A DNA stretch of 64,000 nt, from the NCBI RefSeq assembly GCF_002584535.1, contig NZ_NUOT01000069.1:5706-69705 (forward strand), in the 5' to 3' direction. The stretch is from Bacillus cereus. Lineage in GTDB: Bacteria; Bacillota; Bacilli; Bacillales; Bacillaceae_G. Positions 8,817 to 17,744 of this stretch are shown here, one piece after another; position 1 is the first letter of the stretch; each line of letters starts with the position of its first letter. Below the pieces are notes generated by a model, which had not been told where the DNA came from, did not search any database, and worked only from the letters and a program-made list of their open reading frames with translations. The position numbers and the translations under genes are program-made.

Positions 8817-9089
8817 TTAAAGTGTATTATACTTTTTCACTTGTAATGGAATGGTAACTACATATAAATCAACCGCATAATAAGTAATCCAAATTCCTTT
8901 TCCTTCAGCATCCAGTTTTGATTGAAAAAATTGTTCCGACACTTTTCTTTTCCCCCACTTTTTAGGAAACCATTGAAATACTTTAGGAACATTATACTTC
9001 TTGTTAGACCACACTTTTAACCTCCATAGAGCAAAAATAACTACAATCAGGATGATTAAATTTAAAAAATCAGAATATGAAGCTTTCAA
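8817..9089 (-). CDS. Small membrane-anchored protein of unknown function
   Basis: I place the start at a TTG (9089), nine bases after GGGGGA, because the upstream GTG directly abuts that Shine-Dalgarno. The 90-residue product has one N-terminal membrane helix (LNLIILIVVIFALWRL) followed by a basic soluble tail rich in Lys and aromatic residues (PKVFQWFPKKWGKRK). It lies 36 bp downstream of another small membrane protein gene on the same strand, so the two probably form an operon. I do not recognise the family. Confidence 0.6.
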   Translation of the reverse strand: MKASYSDFLNLIILIVVIFALWRLKVWSNKKYNVPKVFQWFPKKWGKRKVSEQFFQSKLDAEGKGIWITYYAVDLYVVTIPLQVKKYNTL

Positions 9090-9125
9090 AAAAAACACTC
9101 CCCCTTTTTATTAAAAATGTAACAA

Positions 9126-9329
9126 CTACCCTCTTAAAATAGCCTTTTTCACAAAAAAATACATGATAGAAAATAGTAAACATGTACCTACTATACCAAC
9201 AATCGCGATCGAAATTTCACCTGCCATCGTTTCATTTGGATCTAAAACATGAGGGAAAACTGTACCAAAAATTTCCACACACGCTAACATTACCATCGTA
9301 CCTTTTAAAACTTTCACTTTCTTATTCAT
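9126..9329 (-). CDS. Small two-helix membrane protein
   Basis: The 67-residue product has a basic start (MNKKVKVLKG) and two hydrophobic segments (TMVMLACVEIFGTVF and ISIAIVGIVGTCLLFSIMYFFV) joined by a short loop. AAGGAG lies nine bases before the ATG. It is the first gene of a probable two-gene unit with the 90-residue membrane protein. Function unknown. Confidence 0.6.
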   Translation of the reverse strand: MNKKVKVLKGTMVMLACVEIFGTVFPHVLDPNETMAGEISIAIVGIVGTCLLFSIMYFFVKKAILRG

Positions 9330-9535
9330 ACTAATTATCTCCTTACGTCCTTAATAGTGGGAATAATAAGGTTCTTGTTATGAACTGAAAAATAAATTCT
9401 TTATTCCTTATAAAATAATACACAATGATAGTATAAAATCCCATCTAAAAATAAGGAAACAATTTCATGTTTTCATCAAAAAACGTTATAATAGATTGTA
9501 GCCTCTACGACTATGTTATAAAGGAGAATGAAATA

Positions 9536-9856
9536 ATGGCTAAAATTAAAGTATACCAAGCAAAAGAAGAACACATGGAAACAGTAAAAGACATTATTGA
9601 TGTTCAAGAAGAAAACCCAACTGCTGAACATTTACAAATGCTATACACATGTGTATTAGATACAGAGGATATGGCATTGCCTGAATCATATATCGAAGAA
9701 GATATTTTAATCGATTCTATTGAAGTAATGGTAAATGTGTCTCAAAATAAATTAAGAGACCTAGGCACATACGATGTAATTGAAGTACAAAACAAAGGCA
9801 AAAAAACACAAATTTTATTATTAGCAGACGAAGAATACGAAATAATTGAAGGCTAA
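9536..9856 (+). CDS. Conserved acidic hypothetical protein
   Basis: The start is the ATG at 9536, ten bases after AAGGAG; an upstream in-frame ATG at 9467 lacks a Shine-Dalgarno. The 106-residue product (MAKIKVYQAKEEHMETVK...) is acidic, without membrane segments or recognisable catalytic motifs, and ends DEEYEIIEG. A bidirectional terminator follows. It looks like a conserved cytoplasmic Bacillus protein, but I cannot assign a family. Confidence 0.7.
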   Translation: MAKIKVYQAKEEHMETVKDIIDVQEENPTAEHLQMLYTCVLDTEDMALPESYIEEDILIDSIEVMVNVSQNKLRDLGTYDVIEVQNKGKKTQILLLADEEYEIIEG

Positions 9857-9872
9857 TTGGTTACGTTACATA

Positions 9873-9911
9873 CGAAAAACTCCTTTCTAATCTAGAAAGG
9901 AGTTTTTCGTT
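9873..9911. terminator. Bidirectional terminator
   Basis: CGAAAAACTCCTTTCT and AGAAAGGAGTTTTTCG form a perfect 16-bp stem with A- and T-runs on both sides, between convergent genes. Confidence 0.85.
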
Positions 9912-9913
9912 TT

Positions 9914-11449
9914 CTATGCTTTTGATGTCTCTGCTTTTATATTTTTTTGTTCCTTCTTATATACCATTCGCTCATTCCCCATAAAGAAGATAAACAAGAA
10001 TGCTAAACCTGCTGGAACTAATGCCCACATAAATGTCTGAACGATAGAACTCGAAAGTGCATCAATAATTTTATCTAATATTTGCGGTGGAATTTGAGAT
10101 CTTGCGCCTTCTGAAAGGATTGCTCTTGCATCCCCTAGCGCATTACTATTGATTCCATCGTCCATGCCTTTAAATGCTTCTTCTAATTGATCTTGAAAAC
10201 CTGTTCTTTGAATCATACCAAAGATAGTAATTCCAAGTGTCATCCCTAGTGAACGAACAAAGTTACTCGTTGAAGTTGCCGATCCTCTTTGATTCATACC
10301 GAAATTATGGATTGCAGCCATACTTAATACCGAGAATGAGAAACCTACGCCAAAACCGATAATAATCATATAAATCGTTAACCATACACGACTTGTTTCT
10401 GGTGTTAATGTGCTTAGTAAGAACAATCCACCAAGCATAATAACAGCTGAAATAATCATGATATTACGGTAACTTAGCTTTGATGTTAAAAATCCACCTA
10501 ACTGTGCTGTAACGACTGACCCTAACATCATTGGTAATAGTAATAGACCGGAATTCGTTGCGGACCCGCCATATACTCCTTGAATGAATAAAGGAATATA
10601 GACAGTTGCTGACATAAAAGCAGCCCCGTAAAATAAAGCGATAATTGTACTCATCCCAAATAAACGCTGTTTAAACATTTCAAACGATATGATAGGTTCT
10701 TCCACTTTTCTTTCGATGAAAATAAACATAATCATTAAAATAGCGAATGCTGCAAATAAACTTAAAATAAAAGTAGAATCCCAATCATACTTCTGTCCGC
10801 CAAGTTCTAATGCAAACATTAAGCACACGACTGCACCAACAAGTGTAATTGCACCAAACCAATCGATCTTTTGTTTTTGATGAACGCGTGATTCTTTATA
10901 AAAGAATATAATAAAAATAAGTGATAGAACCCCTAGCGGCAAGTTAATATAAAACACCCAGTGCCAGCTAATATAGTCTGTAATATATGCACCAAGTAAC
11001 GGACCGAAAATACTAGACAATCCAAACACCGCACCAAACAATCCGCCCATTTTCCCTCGTTTTTCGGGCGGAAAGATATCAAATACAATCGTAAATGCAA
11101 TCGGAACAAGCGCTCCCCCGCCAATACCTTGAATCGCACGATAAATACCTAACTGCGTAATATTTTCTGCTGTACCACAAAGTGCAGAACCAATCATAAA
11201 AACAATTAAACCGAAAATAAAGAATTTCTTTCTCCCATACATATCTGATAACTTTCCAAAAATCGGCATCCCTGCCATTTCCGCTACCATATAGGCGGAT
11301 ACGACCCAGACAAAGTTTTCTAATCCGCCTAAATCACCAACAATCGTTCCCATTGCTGTCACAACAATGGTATTATCCATTGATGCCATTAAAATCCCTA
11401 GCAATAAACCGGCAACTACAAAGCCGAGTTTACTATCCTTTGCAACCAT
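9914..11449 (-). CDS. DHA2 (EmrB/QacA) family MFS drug exporter
   Basis: The 511-residue protein fits the 14-helix DHA2 family of proton-driven exporters. Visible marks are the first helix with the acidic motif LMASMDNTIVVTAMGTI (motif D1 type), motif A GKLSDMYGRKKFF near residue 65, motif B-like YRAIQGIGGGALVPIAF near 105, and motif C GLSSIFGPLLGAYI near 145. It exports hydrophobic compounds from the cytoplasm; the substrate is unknown. It lies 24 bp after the second bactofilin gene and is probably the last gene of the yhbD-led operon, an unusual partner for bactofilins. Confidence 0.9.
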   Translation of the reverse strand: MVAKDSKLGFVVAGLLLGILMASMDNTIVVTAMGTIVGDLGGLENFVWVVSAYMVAEMAGMPIFGKLSDMYGRKKFFIFGLIVFMIGSALCGTAENITQLGIYRAIQGIGGGALVPIAFTIVFDIFPPEKRGKMGGLFGAVFGLSSIFGPLLGAYITDYISWHWVFYINLPLGVLSLIFIIFFYKESRVHQKQKIDWFGAITLVGAVVCLMFALELGGQKYDWDSTFILSLFAAFAILMIMFIFIERKVEEPIISFEMFKQRLFGMSTIIALFYGAAFMSATVYIPLFIQGVYGGSATNSGLLLLPMMLGSVVTAQLGGFLTSKLSYRNIMIISAVIMLGGLFLLSTLTPETSRVWLTIYMIIIGFGVGFSFSVLSMAAIHNFGMNQRGSATSTSNFVRSLGMTLGITIFGMIQRTGFQDQLEEAFKGMDDGINSNALGDARAILSEGARSQIPPQILDKIIDALSSSIVQTFMWALVPAGLAFLFIFFMGNERMVYKKEQKNIKAETSKA

Positions 11450-11473
11450 GTGTCTTACTCTCCCTCTTAATAC

Positions 11474-12181
11474 CTATATTTGTTTATGATCTTTTACAAC
11501 TGATTTTCCTTTTTGATTAAAACTAGTATGGTATTCTACAACACCAATTTCACACCTAGGACCAATGGTAACATTGTTTCCCCTTACTACTTCAGCTATT
11601 GTATGTTCTAAATAAATATCATCCCCTTCAATAAGGCTTGCTTGAAGGGTACCAGTATGGGGTGTAAAAGGCATAAATCTAGATTTTTTTTGTACCGTAA
11701 TCTTTTTGCCACCTATTTCTCGTATTTTGCTTCCTTCATAACGGAGTGTAATATGAATATTTTCAGCATTTAATAGACCTTCACTTTCAAGTCCACCTGT
11801 TAATAATAGCTCTTCTACTTCAATATCCTCCTTAACATGTAAAGCTCCTTTAATATCTACAACATTTCCAGATAATTTGCCTTTGACTTCAAACATACCT
11901 CTCACTTTCATCTTCTCAACGTGGCCATTACCTTGTACTTGCGTATTTCCATACACTTTCACATATTCTGCCTGTATATTTCCTTGAACTTCACTTTCTC
12001 CATAGACGACATAATTTTTTGCCTTCATATCACCAGAAACATCACTCGTTCCATACGTCTTAAATTCATTACAACTAACATGGTTAGAAATCGTTCCTTC
12101 ACCACGGATTTTCACTTTATTATAAGCTCCACCTGCTGAACTACCTGATCCGTTCACAGTGAAACTATGCTGATTTCCCAT
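11474..12181 (-). CDS. Bactofilin-like polymer-forming protein (YhbF/BacF-like)
   Basis: The 235-residue protein is built of short repeated beta strands with regularly spaced Gly and Val (VYGESEVQGNIQAEYVKVYG), the right-handed beta-helix pattern of bactofilins. The C-terminal segment VRGNNVTIGPRCEIGVVEY is almost the same as in the next gene upstream (VRGNNVTVGPNCEIGLIEY), so the two are tandem paralogs. In B. subtilis the equivalent pair (yhbE/yhbF, bacE/bacF) forms polymers needed for early flagellar assembly. GGGAGGAAGTGAGG precedes the start. Which paralog equals BacE or BacF cannot be settled here. Confidence 0.82.
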   Translation of the reverse strand: MGNQHSFTVNGSGSSAGGAYNKVKIRGEGTISNHVSCNEFKTYGTSDVSGDMKAKNYVVYGESEVQGNIQAEYVKVYGNTQVQGNGHVEKMKVRGMFEVKGKLSGNVVDIKGALHVKEDIEVEELLLTGGLESEGLLNAENIHITLRYEGSKIREIGGKKITVQKKSRFMPFTPHTGTLQASLIEGDDIYLEHTIAEVVRGNNVTIGPRCEIGVVEYHTSFNQKGKSVVKDHKQI

Positions 12182-12206
12182 ATCTATTCCTCACTTCCTC
12201 CCAAAA

Positions 12207-12917
12207 TTAAACTTGCTGAATTTCTTTTACTTTCGCATTTTTATCCACATGAAGAACTCCCGTATATTCAATCAGTCCAATCTCACAATTTGGCCCTACC
12301 GTAACATTGTTCCCTCTTACTGTTTTGATTTGTACGTGATCAATATCTATATTGTCACCTTCTAATAATTCAGCTTCTAAGTGCGACCCAAACACTGTTT
12401 TAAAAAGTCTACTAAATGCTGTTTCTCTATGCCTTACTTTAATTGTTTGACCACCTATTTCTTTTGCTCTACATGTACCGTGAATATCGATGTCAATTTC
12501 ATCGGCGCTTAGTAGACCTCCAATTGTAAACTGTCCTTCTGACGAAAAGATATCTACTTCACAATTACCGTCAATAGTCGCTTGCCCGCGGATTTTAAGC
12601 TCTTCACCTTTCAAAGTACCACCAATTGCTCCTTTTCCAGCAATTTTCAAATCGTTAGCCGTTACATCTTTTGTAATCGTTGCTTTTCCATCAATTCGCA
12701 TATTTTCAGTGCTTACTGTACCGTCAACTTTACCAGACCCACTAATTTTTGCGCTCTTGCTTTTTAAATCACCATTTACACTACCAGAACCGTTACATTC
12801 AAAGTTGTCACATTCAACATTCCCGTTCACAGTTCCTTTTCCGTTTAATTGTACTTTATGAAACTCCCCACCATTAGAAGAACCGTAACCATTTATAATT
12901 AAATTTTCTGTACGCAC
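12207..12917 (-). CDS. Bactofilin-like polymer-forming protein (YhbE/BacE-like)
   Basis: This 236-residue paralog starts with a GTG seven bases after GGAGGAG. The first 120 residues are a clear ladder of beta-helix repeats (NGSGSVNGDLKSKSAKISG, GSGKVDGTVSTENMRIDG and similar). It ends with the shared VRGNNVTVGPNCEIG block and a charged tail. It should assemble into cytoplasmic, possibly membrane-associated filaments together with its paralog 25 bp downstream. It lies 13 bp after yhbD, so the order yhbD-bactofilin-bactofilin matches the B. subtilis yhbDEF cluster. Confidence 0.83.
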   Translation of the reverse strand: MRTENLIINGYGSSNGGEFHKVQLNGKGTVNGNVECDNFECNGSGSVNGDLKSKSAKISGSGKVDGTVSTENMRIDGKATITKDVTANDLKIAGKGAIGGTLKGEELKIRGQATIDGNCEVDIFSSEGQFTIGGLLSADEIDIDIHGTCRAKEIGGQTIKVRHRETAFSRLFKTVFGSHLEAELLEGDNIDIDHVQIKTVRGNNVTVGPNCEIGLIEYTGVLHVDKNAKVKEIQQV

Positions 12918-12930
12918 TATTTCTCCTCCA

Positions 12931-13554
12931 CTATAATAGTTTTGATTTTAACGTTTCTGTATATTGCATAATTGTTAAACGTACAACTACCTTCGTACCT
13001 TTCTCGAAAAATAAATCATCTACATTTGATACTAAGAAGCATGTAGAAATACCGAGTTTACGAGCCACAACTAATTCACTATTCTTTTGTTTCATGATTT
13101 CATAATGTTCTTGAAATACTTGCAGTATCATCTTGCCTTCTTCCAAGCTAATTTCTCCGGATTGAAGCAATTCCTCTAAAATAAATACATAAAGAATATC
13201 TACAAACTGAAATTCTGCCTGTTTATTCATTTGTTCTATAAAAAATTGTACAACCGGTTCTGAAGCAATACCCTTTCGGATGATGTCTTCTTTCATGAAA
13301 GAAATCTCAGATACACTTGGTGAAAACATATTTGCTAATTCATCAAGCGATAGGTCTTCTTTCATCGTTTGAATTTTATCAATACGCTCTAATATCTTTT
13401 CTTTCGGAAAAAATGTTTCTTGCCCTGTAAAAGTCGATTTCCTGATAAACCAATCTTCTGGTATTAAATTCTTTCGTTTCCACCTATATAGCTGCCCGTA
13501 TGAAATACCAGTCAGTTCCAATAAATCTTTTTTTGAAATTAAATCTGTACTCAA
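12931..13554 (-). CDS. yhbD: YhbD family protein (MerR-like HTH)
   Basis: The start is a TTG at 13554, preceded by GGAAGGAG at a 10-base distance; the longer frame would place the Shine-Dalgarno inside the coding region. The 207-residue product begins MSTDLISKKDLLELTGISYG followed by QLYRWKRKN, a MerR-type helix-turn-helix, and continues with a helical C-terminal half. YhbD heads the bactofilin cluster in B. subtilis. A perfect 11-bp inverted repeat lies just upstream, suggesting autoregulation, though that is inference. It is the first gene of the operon ending with the DHA2 exporter. Confidence 0.8.
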   Translation of the reverse strand: MSTDLISKKDLLELTGISYGQLYRWKRKNLIPEDWFIRKSTFTGQETFFPKEKILERIDKIQTMKEDLSLDELANMFSPSVSEISFMKEDIIRKGIASEPVVQFFIEQMNKQAEFQFVDILYVFILEELLQSGEISLEEGKMILQVFQEHYEIMKQKNSELVVARKLGISTCFLVSNVDDLFFEKGTKVVVRLTIMQYTETLKSKLL

Positions 13555-13577
13555 CTGTATAACACTCCTTCCTGATA

Positions 13578-13605
13578 ACAATGTAACATAACACTGTTAC
13601 ATTGT
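13578..13605. promoter_or_regulatory. Inverted repeat upstream of yhbD, candidate operator
   Basis: ACAATGTAACA and TGTTACATTGT form a perfect 11-bp inverted repeat separated by 6 bp, 23 bp before the yhbD start codon. The spacing does not fit the TnrA/GlnR pattern (N7). A MerR-like or other dimeric regulator is the likely reader; YhbD itself is the first candidate. Confidence 0.6.
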
Positions 13606-13667
13606 AAATGAGTGTTTTCCATAAATATGCATAATCATGTTCACAACCAGACGTTTATTCCACATAA

Positions 13668-13712
13668 AAAAGACCCTTTCGTATGCCATTTCATTTCGAA
13701 AGAGTCCCTTTA
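13668..13712 (-). terminator. Terminator of the SgrR-like gene
   Basis: GACCCTTTCG and CGAAAGAGTC pair over 10 bp (one G-T on the minus strand) and are followed by a T-run in the minus direction. Confidence 0.7.
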
Positions 13713-13714
13713 TA

Positions 13715-15451
13715 TCAAGGTTTAAACCATATATGGTAAAAATCAATCCATCCTTGAGAATTAATTCTTATATTTTGTACTTTTTCATGTGTACTTATGT
13801 GCTGTTTATTACGATATAAAGGAATAATATGAATGTTACGTAACAATGTGTCCTCCACATCGCGTAACAATGTCATTCGTTTTTCTGCATTCGGTTCATT
13901 AAAGTACGCATGTAATTGTTTATTAAAGTCTAGAGAGCTATGTTGATTTATAAAACTATTTTTTGCAAGAAACATTTGTAAAAAACTTAGCTCTATTTTC
14001 TCACTAATTGTGGCGCTATCATGAATCAAATCCGCTTGTTCCATTGTTTCCGCTCGTAATAATTCCAGTGCATCGAGAAAATGTATTTCAATTGTAATTC
14101 CGTACTTTGCACATTCTTTTTGAATCCACTTAGAATCTTCCACATGATCTTGTTCTTTAAACGTATATAAGTATAATACTTCGCCACTATATTCGCTCTT
14201 TTGTAGAAGAGTGTTCACACCCTCATTTATGCTCCAAGTTGCACGATTTGCTAGTAATAATTCATCTGCTCCCTCACCGCGTTCTCCCTCTAACTCATCT
14301 ATTATTTTATTACTATGAATTATTCCATATAATGCTTGCCTAAATGTACTATTTTGCAAAGGTCCTTGTTTTTTAGTATTTAACGTAACATACGTTACGT
14401 TAGATTCCATTTTAGAAAGTTCTTTATGAGGGTTCTCTATCTCTTTATGCTCAGCTTTCATCGAAACGTCATATTCATCCGTACTTTTCGGCACATTCCA
14501 AAGTTCAATTCGATCAAGAAATGGTCGTTCACGAAAGTATGAATTATGTACTTCTAATACAAAGATAGAATCGTTATTTTCTCGTAATTTAAATGGCCCT
14601 GTTCCACTTACATTCCCTTCTTCATCTTCCGTTACAATAGAACACTGTTCTGCACCTAGAATATGTAATAGCAACTTATTTTCTGTATGCAAGTATATCT
14701 CCACAATATGTTCATTTACAATATGGATTCTTTCAACATGCTGCAACATCCACAAGTACGGATTATCCTCCCTATTCATAAATCTATCGAATGAGTAGAC
14801 AACATCATGAGCTGTGAAACGTTTACCATTATGAAATTGCACACCTTTACGCAAATAAAAAGTCCACACTTTTTGGTCGTCATTATACTCCCAATGAAAC
14901 GCAAGTCTCGGCTCTATTACATTGGTACTTTCGTTCACATATACAAGCGTGTCGTAAACATGTTTCACCATATGACATTCTGAACGCATTGTAGCATATA
15001 CAGGATCCAATAGAATCTTCGGACGCATTTCAACTTGTAAACGAAGTACATCTTGTCTACCTTGAGTCGTCATTTCAATTTGATAACCAAATATTGAATT
15101 TATCCAAGTTTGGAATTGTTTTTGCAGCATTGGAAAATACTCCATATATTGTTCAACAAATTCTTTTCCGCCTTTTACATCCCCCTGTTTCGTTATTTCT
15201 TTCCCCTTTTCTAAAATTAATACAGCGGGATCTTTTTGAAACCATACCTTTGATCGATTCCCTCTCCCGCGTCCTGGAGACCAACAAACCCATCCTAGCT
15301 CTTCTAATTTTTTTATAATAAATTTACTGTTTCTATCAGTACAAAACAATGTTTCAGATATATTTTGTAATGTTATTTCTATTTTTTCTCCCTCTGGTCT
15401 CCCTTTTCCATACCGGATCCAAAGCTGAACGTACTGATCTAAAATAACCAT
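13715..15451 (-). CDS. SgrR-like HTH / ABC peptide-binding-domain regulator
   Basis: I start at the ATG of MVILDQYVQLWIRYG (15451), six bases after a GGGGG, giving 578 residues. The first about 110 residues are the SgrR-type winged helix domain (LFCTDRNSKFIIKKLEELGW). After a linker comes a family 5 solute-binding domain: RPKILLDPVYATMRSE, VWTFYLRKGVQFHNGKRFTA and VEIYLHTENK are typical of OppA/SgrR. The protein lacks a signal peptide, so it is a cytoplasmic regulator that senses a small ligand with a binding-protein fold. It is divergent from an MFS gene 103 bp away, its most likely target. Confidence 0.83.
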   Translation of the reverse strand: MVILDQYVQLWIRYGKGRPEGEKIEITLQNISETLFCTDRNSKFIIKKLEELGWVCWSPGRGRGNRSKVWFQKDPAVLILEKGKEITKQGDVKGGKEFVEQYMEYFPMLQKQFQTWINSIFGYQIEMTTQGRQDVLRLQVEMRPKILLDPVYATMRSECHMVKHVYDTLVYVNESTNVIEPRLAFHWEYNDDQKVWTFYLRKGVQFHNGKRFTAHDVVYSFDRFMNREDNPYLWMLQHVERIHIVNEHIVEIYLHTENKLLLHILGAEQCSIVTEDEEGNVSGTGPFKLRENNDSIFVLEVHNSYFRERPFLDRIELWNVPKSTDEYDVSMKAEHKEIENPHKELSKMESNVTYVTLNTKKQGPLQNSTFRQALYGIIHSNKIIDELEGERGEGADELLLANRATWSINEGVNTLLQKSEYSGEVLYLYTFKEQDHVEDSKWIQKECAKYGITIEIHFLDALELLRAETMEQADLIHDSATISEKIELSFLQMFLAKNSFINQHSSLDFNKQLHAYFNEPNAEKRMTLLRDVEDTLLRNIHIIPLYRNKQHISTHEKVQNIRINSQGWIDFYHIWFKP

Positions 15452-15553
15452 ATTCATCCCCCTAAAAGGTGAAAAATCCCACTCTTTCATTCTACCCTTT
15501 TTCATTCCTTGCTTCTATCTTAAGATTTCCATATAGAAAGGAGGAAATAAAGA

Positions 15554-16759
15554 ATGAAAACTCTTATAAAACGTTATAGTAAACCGATTTGGATTCGACT
15601 ACTAGGTGAATTGTTAACAAGAACAACTGAGGCGATGTTAGCAATAATTTTTATTGTACATGTCAATAAAGCTTTAGAAGGAAATGTCGTCCTGACGATG
15701 CTTCTCTTTGGCTTGCAACCACTTTCTGATATCATATTCACAATCATTGCTGGAGGCGTAACAGATAAGTACGGTAGAAAGAAAATTATGTTACTTGGAT
15801 TATTCATACAGGCAATTGCAATCGGTGGATTTGTTTTCGCTGCATCAGTCCCGTTCTTTGCTTTGTTATATGTAATGAATGGTGTTGGCCGCTCCCTATA
15901 CATTCCTGCTCAGCGTGCTCAAATTGCAGATTTAACTGCGCCAGAACAACAAGCGGAAATATTTGCTGTTCTTCAATCAGTGGGAGCAGTCGGAGCTGTA
16001 ATTGGTCCGTTCATTAGTGCCTTTATTTATAACAGTCATCCTGAATACTTATTTATAATTCAAGCTATGGCTCTCCTGCTATATGCCATTCTCGTATGGA
16101 CGCAGCTTCCCGAAACAGCGCCAATCATTCAAACAGCTCAAAAATCAACACAAGTCACAACAAAGAAAGAATTTATTTTTAAGCATTATGCCGTATTCGG
16201 ACTTATGATATCTACTCTTCCGATTAGCTTTTTCTATGCTCAAACTGAAACAAATTATCGTGTATTTGCAGAGAATATCTTTCCAAATTTCTTATTCGTT
16301 CTCGCATTCATTTCAACTTGTAGAGCAATTATGGAAATCATACTACAAGTTGGTCTTGTCAAATGGTCTGAACGATTTTCAATGCCAAAAATCATCATGA
16401 TTTCATATGTTTTTTATACATTGGCAGCCATCGGTTATGGTTATTCTACAACATTATGGTCACTCTTCTTTACATTGCTTTTCCTTACAATTGGTGAAAG
16501 CATTGCTTTAAATCACTTACTCCGCTTTGTTTCAGGAATCGCACCAAGTCACATGCGCGGATTATATTTTTCCATTTACGGCATACACTGGGACATTTCT
16601 CGAACATGCGGTCCCGTTATTGGAGCAATGGTATTAGGCCATGTAAACGGCAGTACCCTATTTTATATTTGTGCTTGCTTATTAATAATCGGTGGAATCA
16701 TCCAAACCTATTTTGTTTCTTCTGTAGAGCGCAACAAATCAAAAGAGCTGTCTTTGTAA
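15554..16759 (+). CDS. MFS transporter next to an SgrR-like regulator
   Basis: The 401-residue protein has 12 predicted helices and MFS motif A (GGVTDKYGRKKIM near residue 68), plus a GRSLYIPAQRAQIADL region typical of drug-exporter-like members. AAGGAGG lies nine bases before the ATG. The divergent SgrR-like regulator suggests induction by a transported or metabolised small molecule, by analogy with SgrR-SetA where the regulator drives a sugar exporter of the same superfamily. The substrate is unknown. Confidence 0.87.
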   Translation: MKTLIKRYSKPIWIRLLGELLTRTTEAMLAIIFIVHVNKALEGNVVLTMLLFGLQPLSDIIFTIIAGGVTDKYGRKKIMLLGLFIQAIAIGGFVFAASVPFFALLYVMNGVGRSLYIPAQRAQIADLTAPEQQAEIFAVLQSVGAVGAVIGPFISAFIYNSHPEYLFIIQAMALLLYAILVWTQLPETAPIIQTAQKSTQVTTKKEFIFKHYAVFGLMISTLPISFFYAQTETNYRVFAENIFPNFLFVLAFISTCRAIMEIILQVGLVKWSERFSMPKIIMISYVFYTLAAIGYGYSTTLWSLFFTLLFLTIGESIALNHLLRFVSGIAPSHMRGLYFSIYGIHWDISRTCGPVIGAMVLGHVNGSTLFYICACLLIIGGIIQTYFVSSVERNKSKELSL

Positions 16760-16775
16760 AAGAACAGCTTTTTTC
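16740..16775 (+). terminator. Terminator of the MFS gene
   Basis: AGCTGT and ACAGCT, extended by A/T pairs to about 11 bp, surround the stop codon region and are followed by TTTTTT. Confidence 0.7.
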
Positions 16776-16819
16776 TTCTCTTTACTAACCAGCACCATTA
16801 TTCATGTTATCTTCTAGAG

Positions 16820-16933
16820 AAAATACAGAGATACGATCCTTGGATAATTACTTTTAATGCAATTTGTTGTATCCCCGCCGGTTATTCGTTTATACCGATC
16901 GTAATATTACAGGCGCTTATGAGAAAAAATTAG
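16820..16933 (+). pseudogene. Relic of a hydrophobic protein C-terminus
   Basis: After the MFS terminator a frame reads RYDPWIITFNAICCIPAG and on to a basic end (ALMRKN, stop). It has a membrane-protein look but no start codon or Shine-Dalgarno, so it is best read as the tail of a deleted gene. The family is not recognised. Confidence 0.28.
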
Positions 16934-16963
16934 ATATAAGTACTGTTTTGAAAAAATAAACCA

Positions 16964-16994
16964 TTAAAAAAAGCTGCCCATTAAAGAGCAGCCC
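16964..16994 (-). terminator. Terminator
   Basis: On the minus strand GCTGC and GCAGC form a short stem followed by TTTTTTT, 12 bp after the stop of the acidic hypothetical gene. Confidence 0.65.
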
Positions 16995-17005
16995 TAAATA
17001 TGTAT

Positions 17006-17401
17006 TTATACCTCAATATCTTTACCATCTTCAACAATATGGTACAGTAAATGAGCCAAATGATGAATCGGACCATACTCTTCCTCTTCTTCATCTGTTT
17101 CACCTTGGAACTCAAGATCATTTAAGTATAATGCTAAAAATTGATAGAATAATTTCAAATCAAATCCATAGCAAGCACTTGGTTCTTCGTGATCTCCTTC
17201 ATATTGTAACATTAAGTATTGCTCGTTTCCTTCTGCATCTTCCGCATCAAAGAATACAAAGAATCCTACATTTGTATCTAAATCAAATAGATGGCGAGTA
17301 CCGTTTTCTGTTACTTTATTGAAGTCCTCTTCACTTAATTTATGTACTGTTGTTGCTTTTGCATTGTCTTCTTGATGAAAGTTTACTGTAAATGATTTCA
17401 A
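17006..17401 (-). CDS. Conserved acidic hypothetical protein
   Basis: I choose the TTG at 17401, eight bases after AGGAGGT; the longer frame would translate through that Shine-Dalgarno. The 131-residue product is acidic (EDAEGNEQYLMLQYEGD and a run of Glu near residue 110), with a hydrophobic segment (FYQFLALYLNDLEF) but no clear membrane helix. It ends HLLYHIVEDGKDIEV. It has its own terminator. I do not recognise a named family. Confidence 0.65.
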   Translation of the reverse strand: MKSFTVNFHQEDNAKATTVHKLSEEDFNKVTENGTRHLFDLDTNVGFFVFFDAEDAEGNEQYLMLQYEGDHEEPSACYGFDLKLFYQFLALYLNDLEFQGETDEEEEEYGPIHHLAHLLYHIVEDGKDIEV

Positions 17402-17461
17402 TGCTGACACCTCCTGATTGTATAACAGTAGCATAACAGATTAGGACAAATAATACAAAAA

Positions 17462-17489
17462 TGGATTGCTGACAATTGACAGCAATCCA
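17462..17489 (-). terminator. Terminator of the GlsB-like gene
   Basis: TGGATTGCTG and CAGCAATCCA form a perfect 10-bp stem with an 8-nt loop, followed by TTTTT on the minus strand. Confidence 0.85.
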
Positions 17490-17495
17490 CTTAAT

Positions 17496-17744
17496 TCACT
17501 TTCGCAATGCACGCAGTAATAAGCTAACAATAAATATTAAAATGATTGCACCAATTAATGCTGGAATAATTGCATAACCTCCGATAACCGGTCCAAACGT
17601 ACCCAATAATAATGTTCCAAGCCAAGAACCAATAATCCCAGCAATAATATTTCCAATTACACCACCAGGTACATCTTTACCAACGATTAAACTTGCTAGC
17701 CACCCTAAAATACCACCAACAATTAATGACCATATGAATGCCAT
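17496..17744 (-). CDS. GlsB/YeaQ/YmgE family membrane protein
   Basis: This 82-residue protein is a transglycosylase-associated (GlsB/YeaQ/YmgE) membrane protein. It has three hydrophobic segments and the signature order GGILGWLASLIVGKD, GGVIGNIIAGIIGSWLG and a C-terminal LIGAIILIFIVSLLLR. Members are often stress induced; the molecular role is unknown. GAAGGAGG precedes the ATG. I looked for a sigma-B promoter upstream and found no convincing one. Confidence 0.9.
   Translation of the reverse strand: MAFIWSLIVGGILGWLASLIVGKDVPGGVIGNIIAGIIGSWLGTLLLGTFGPVIGGYAIIPALIGAIILIFIVSLLLRALRK

Noticed and set aside
12490-12861. Plus-strand ORF opposite the bactofilin gene
   Set aside because: Generated by the regular repeats of the beta-helix gene on the other strand; no ribosome site.
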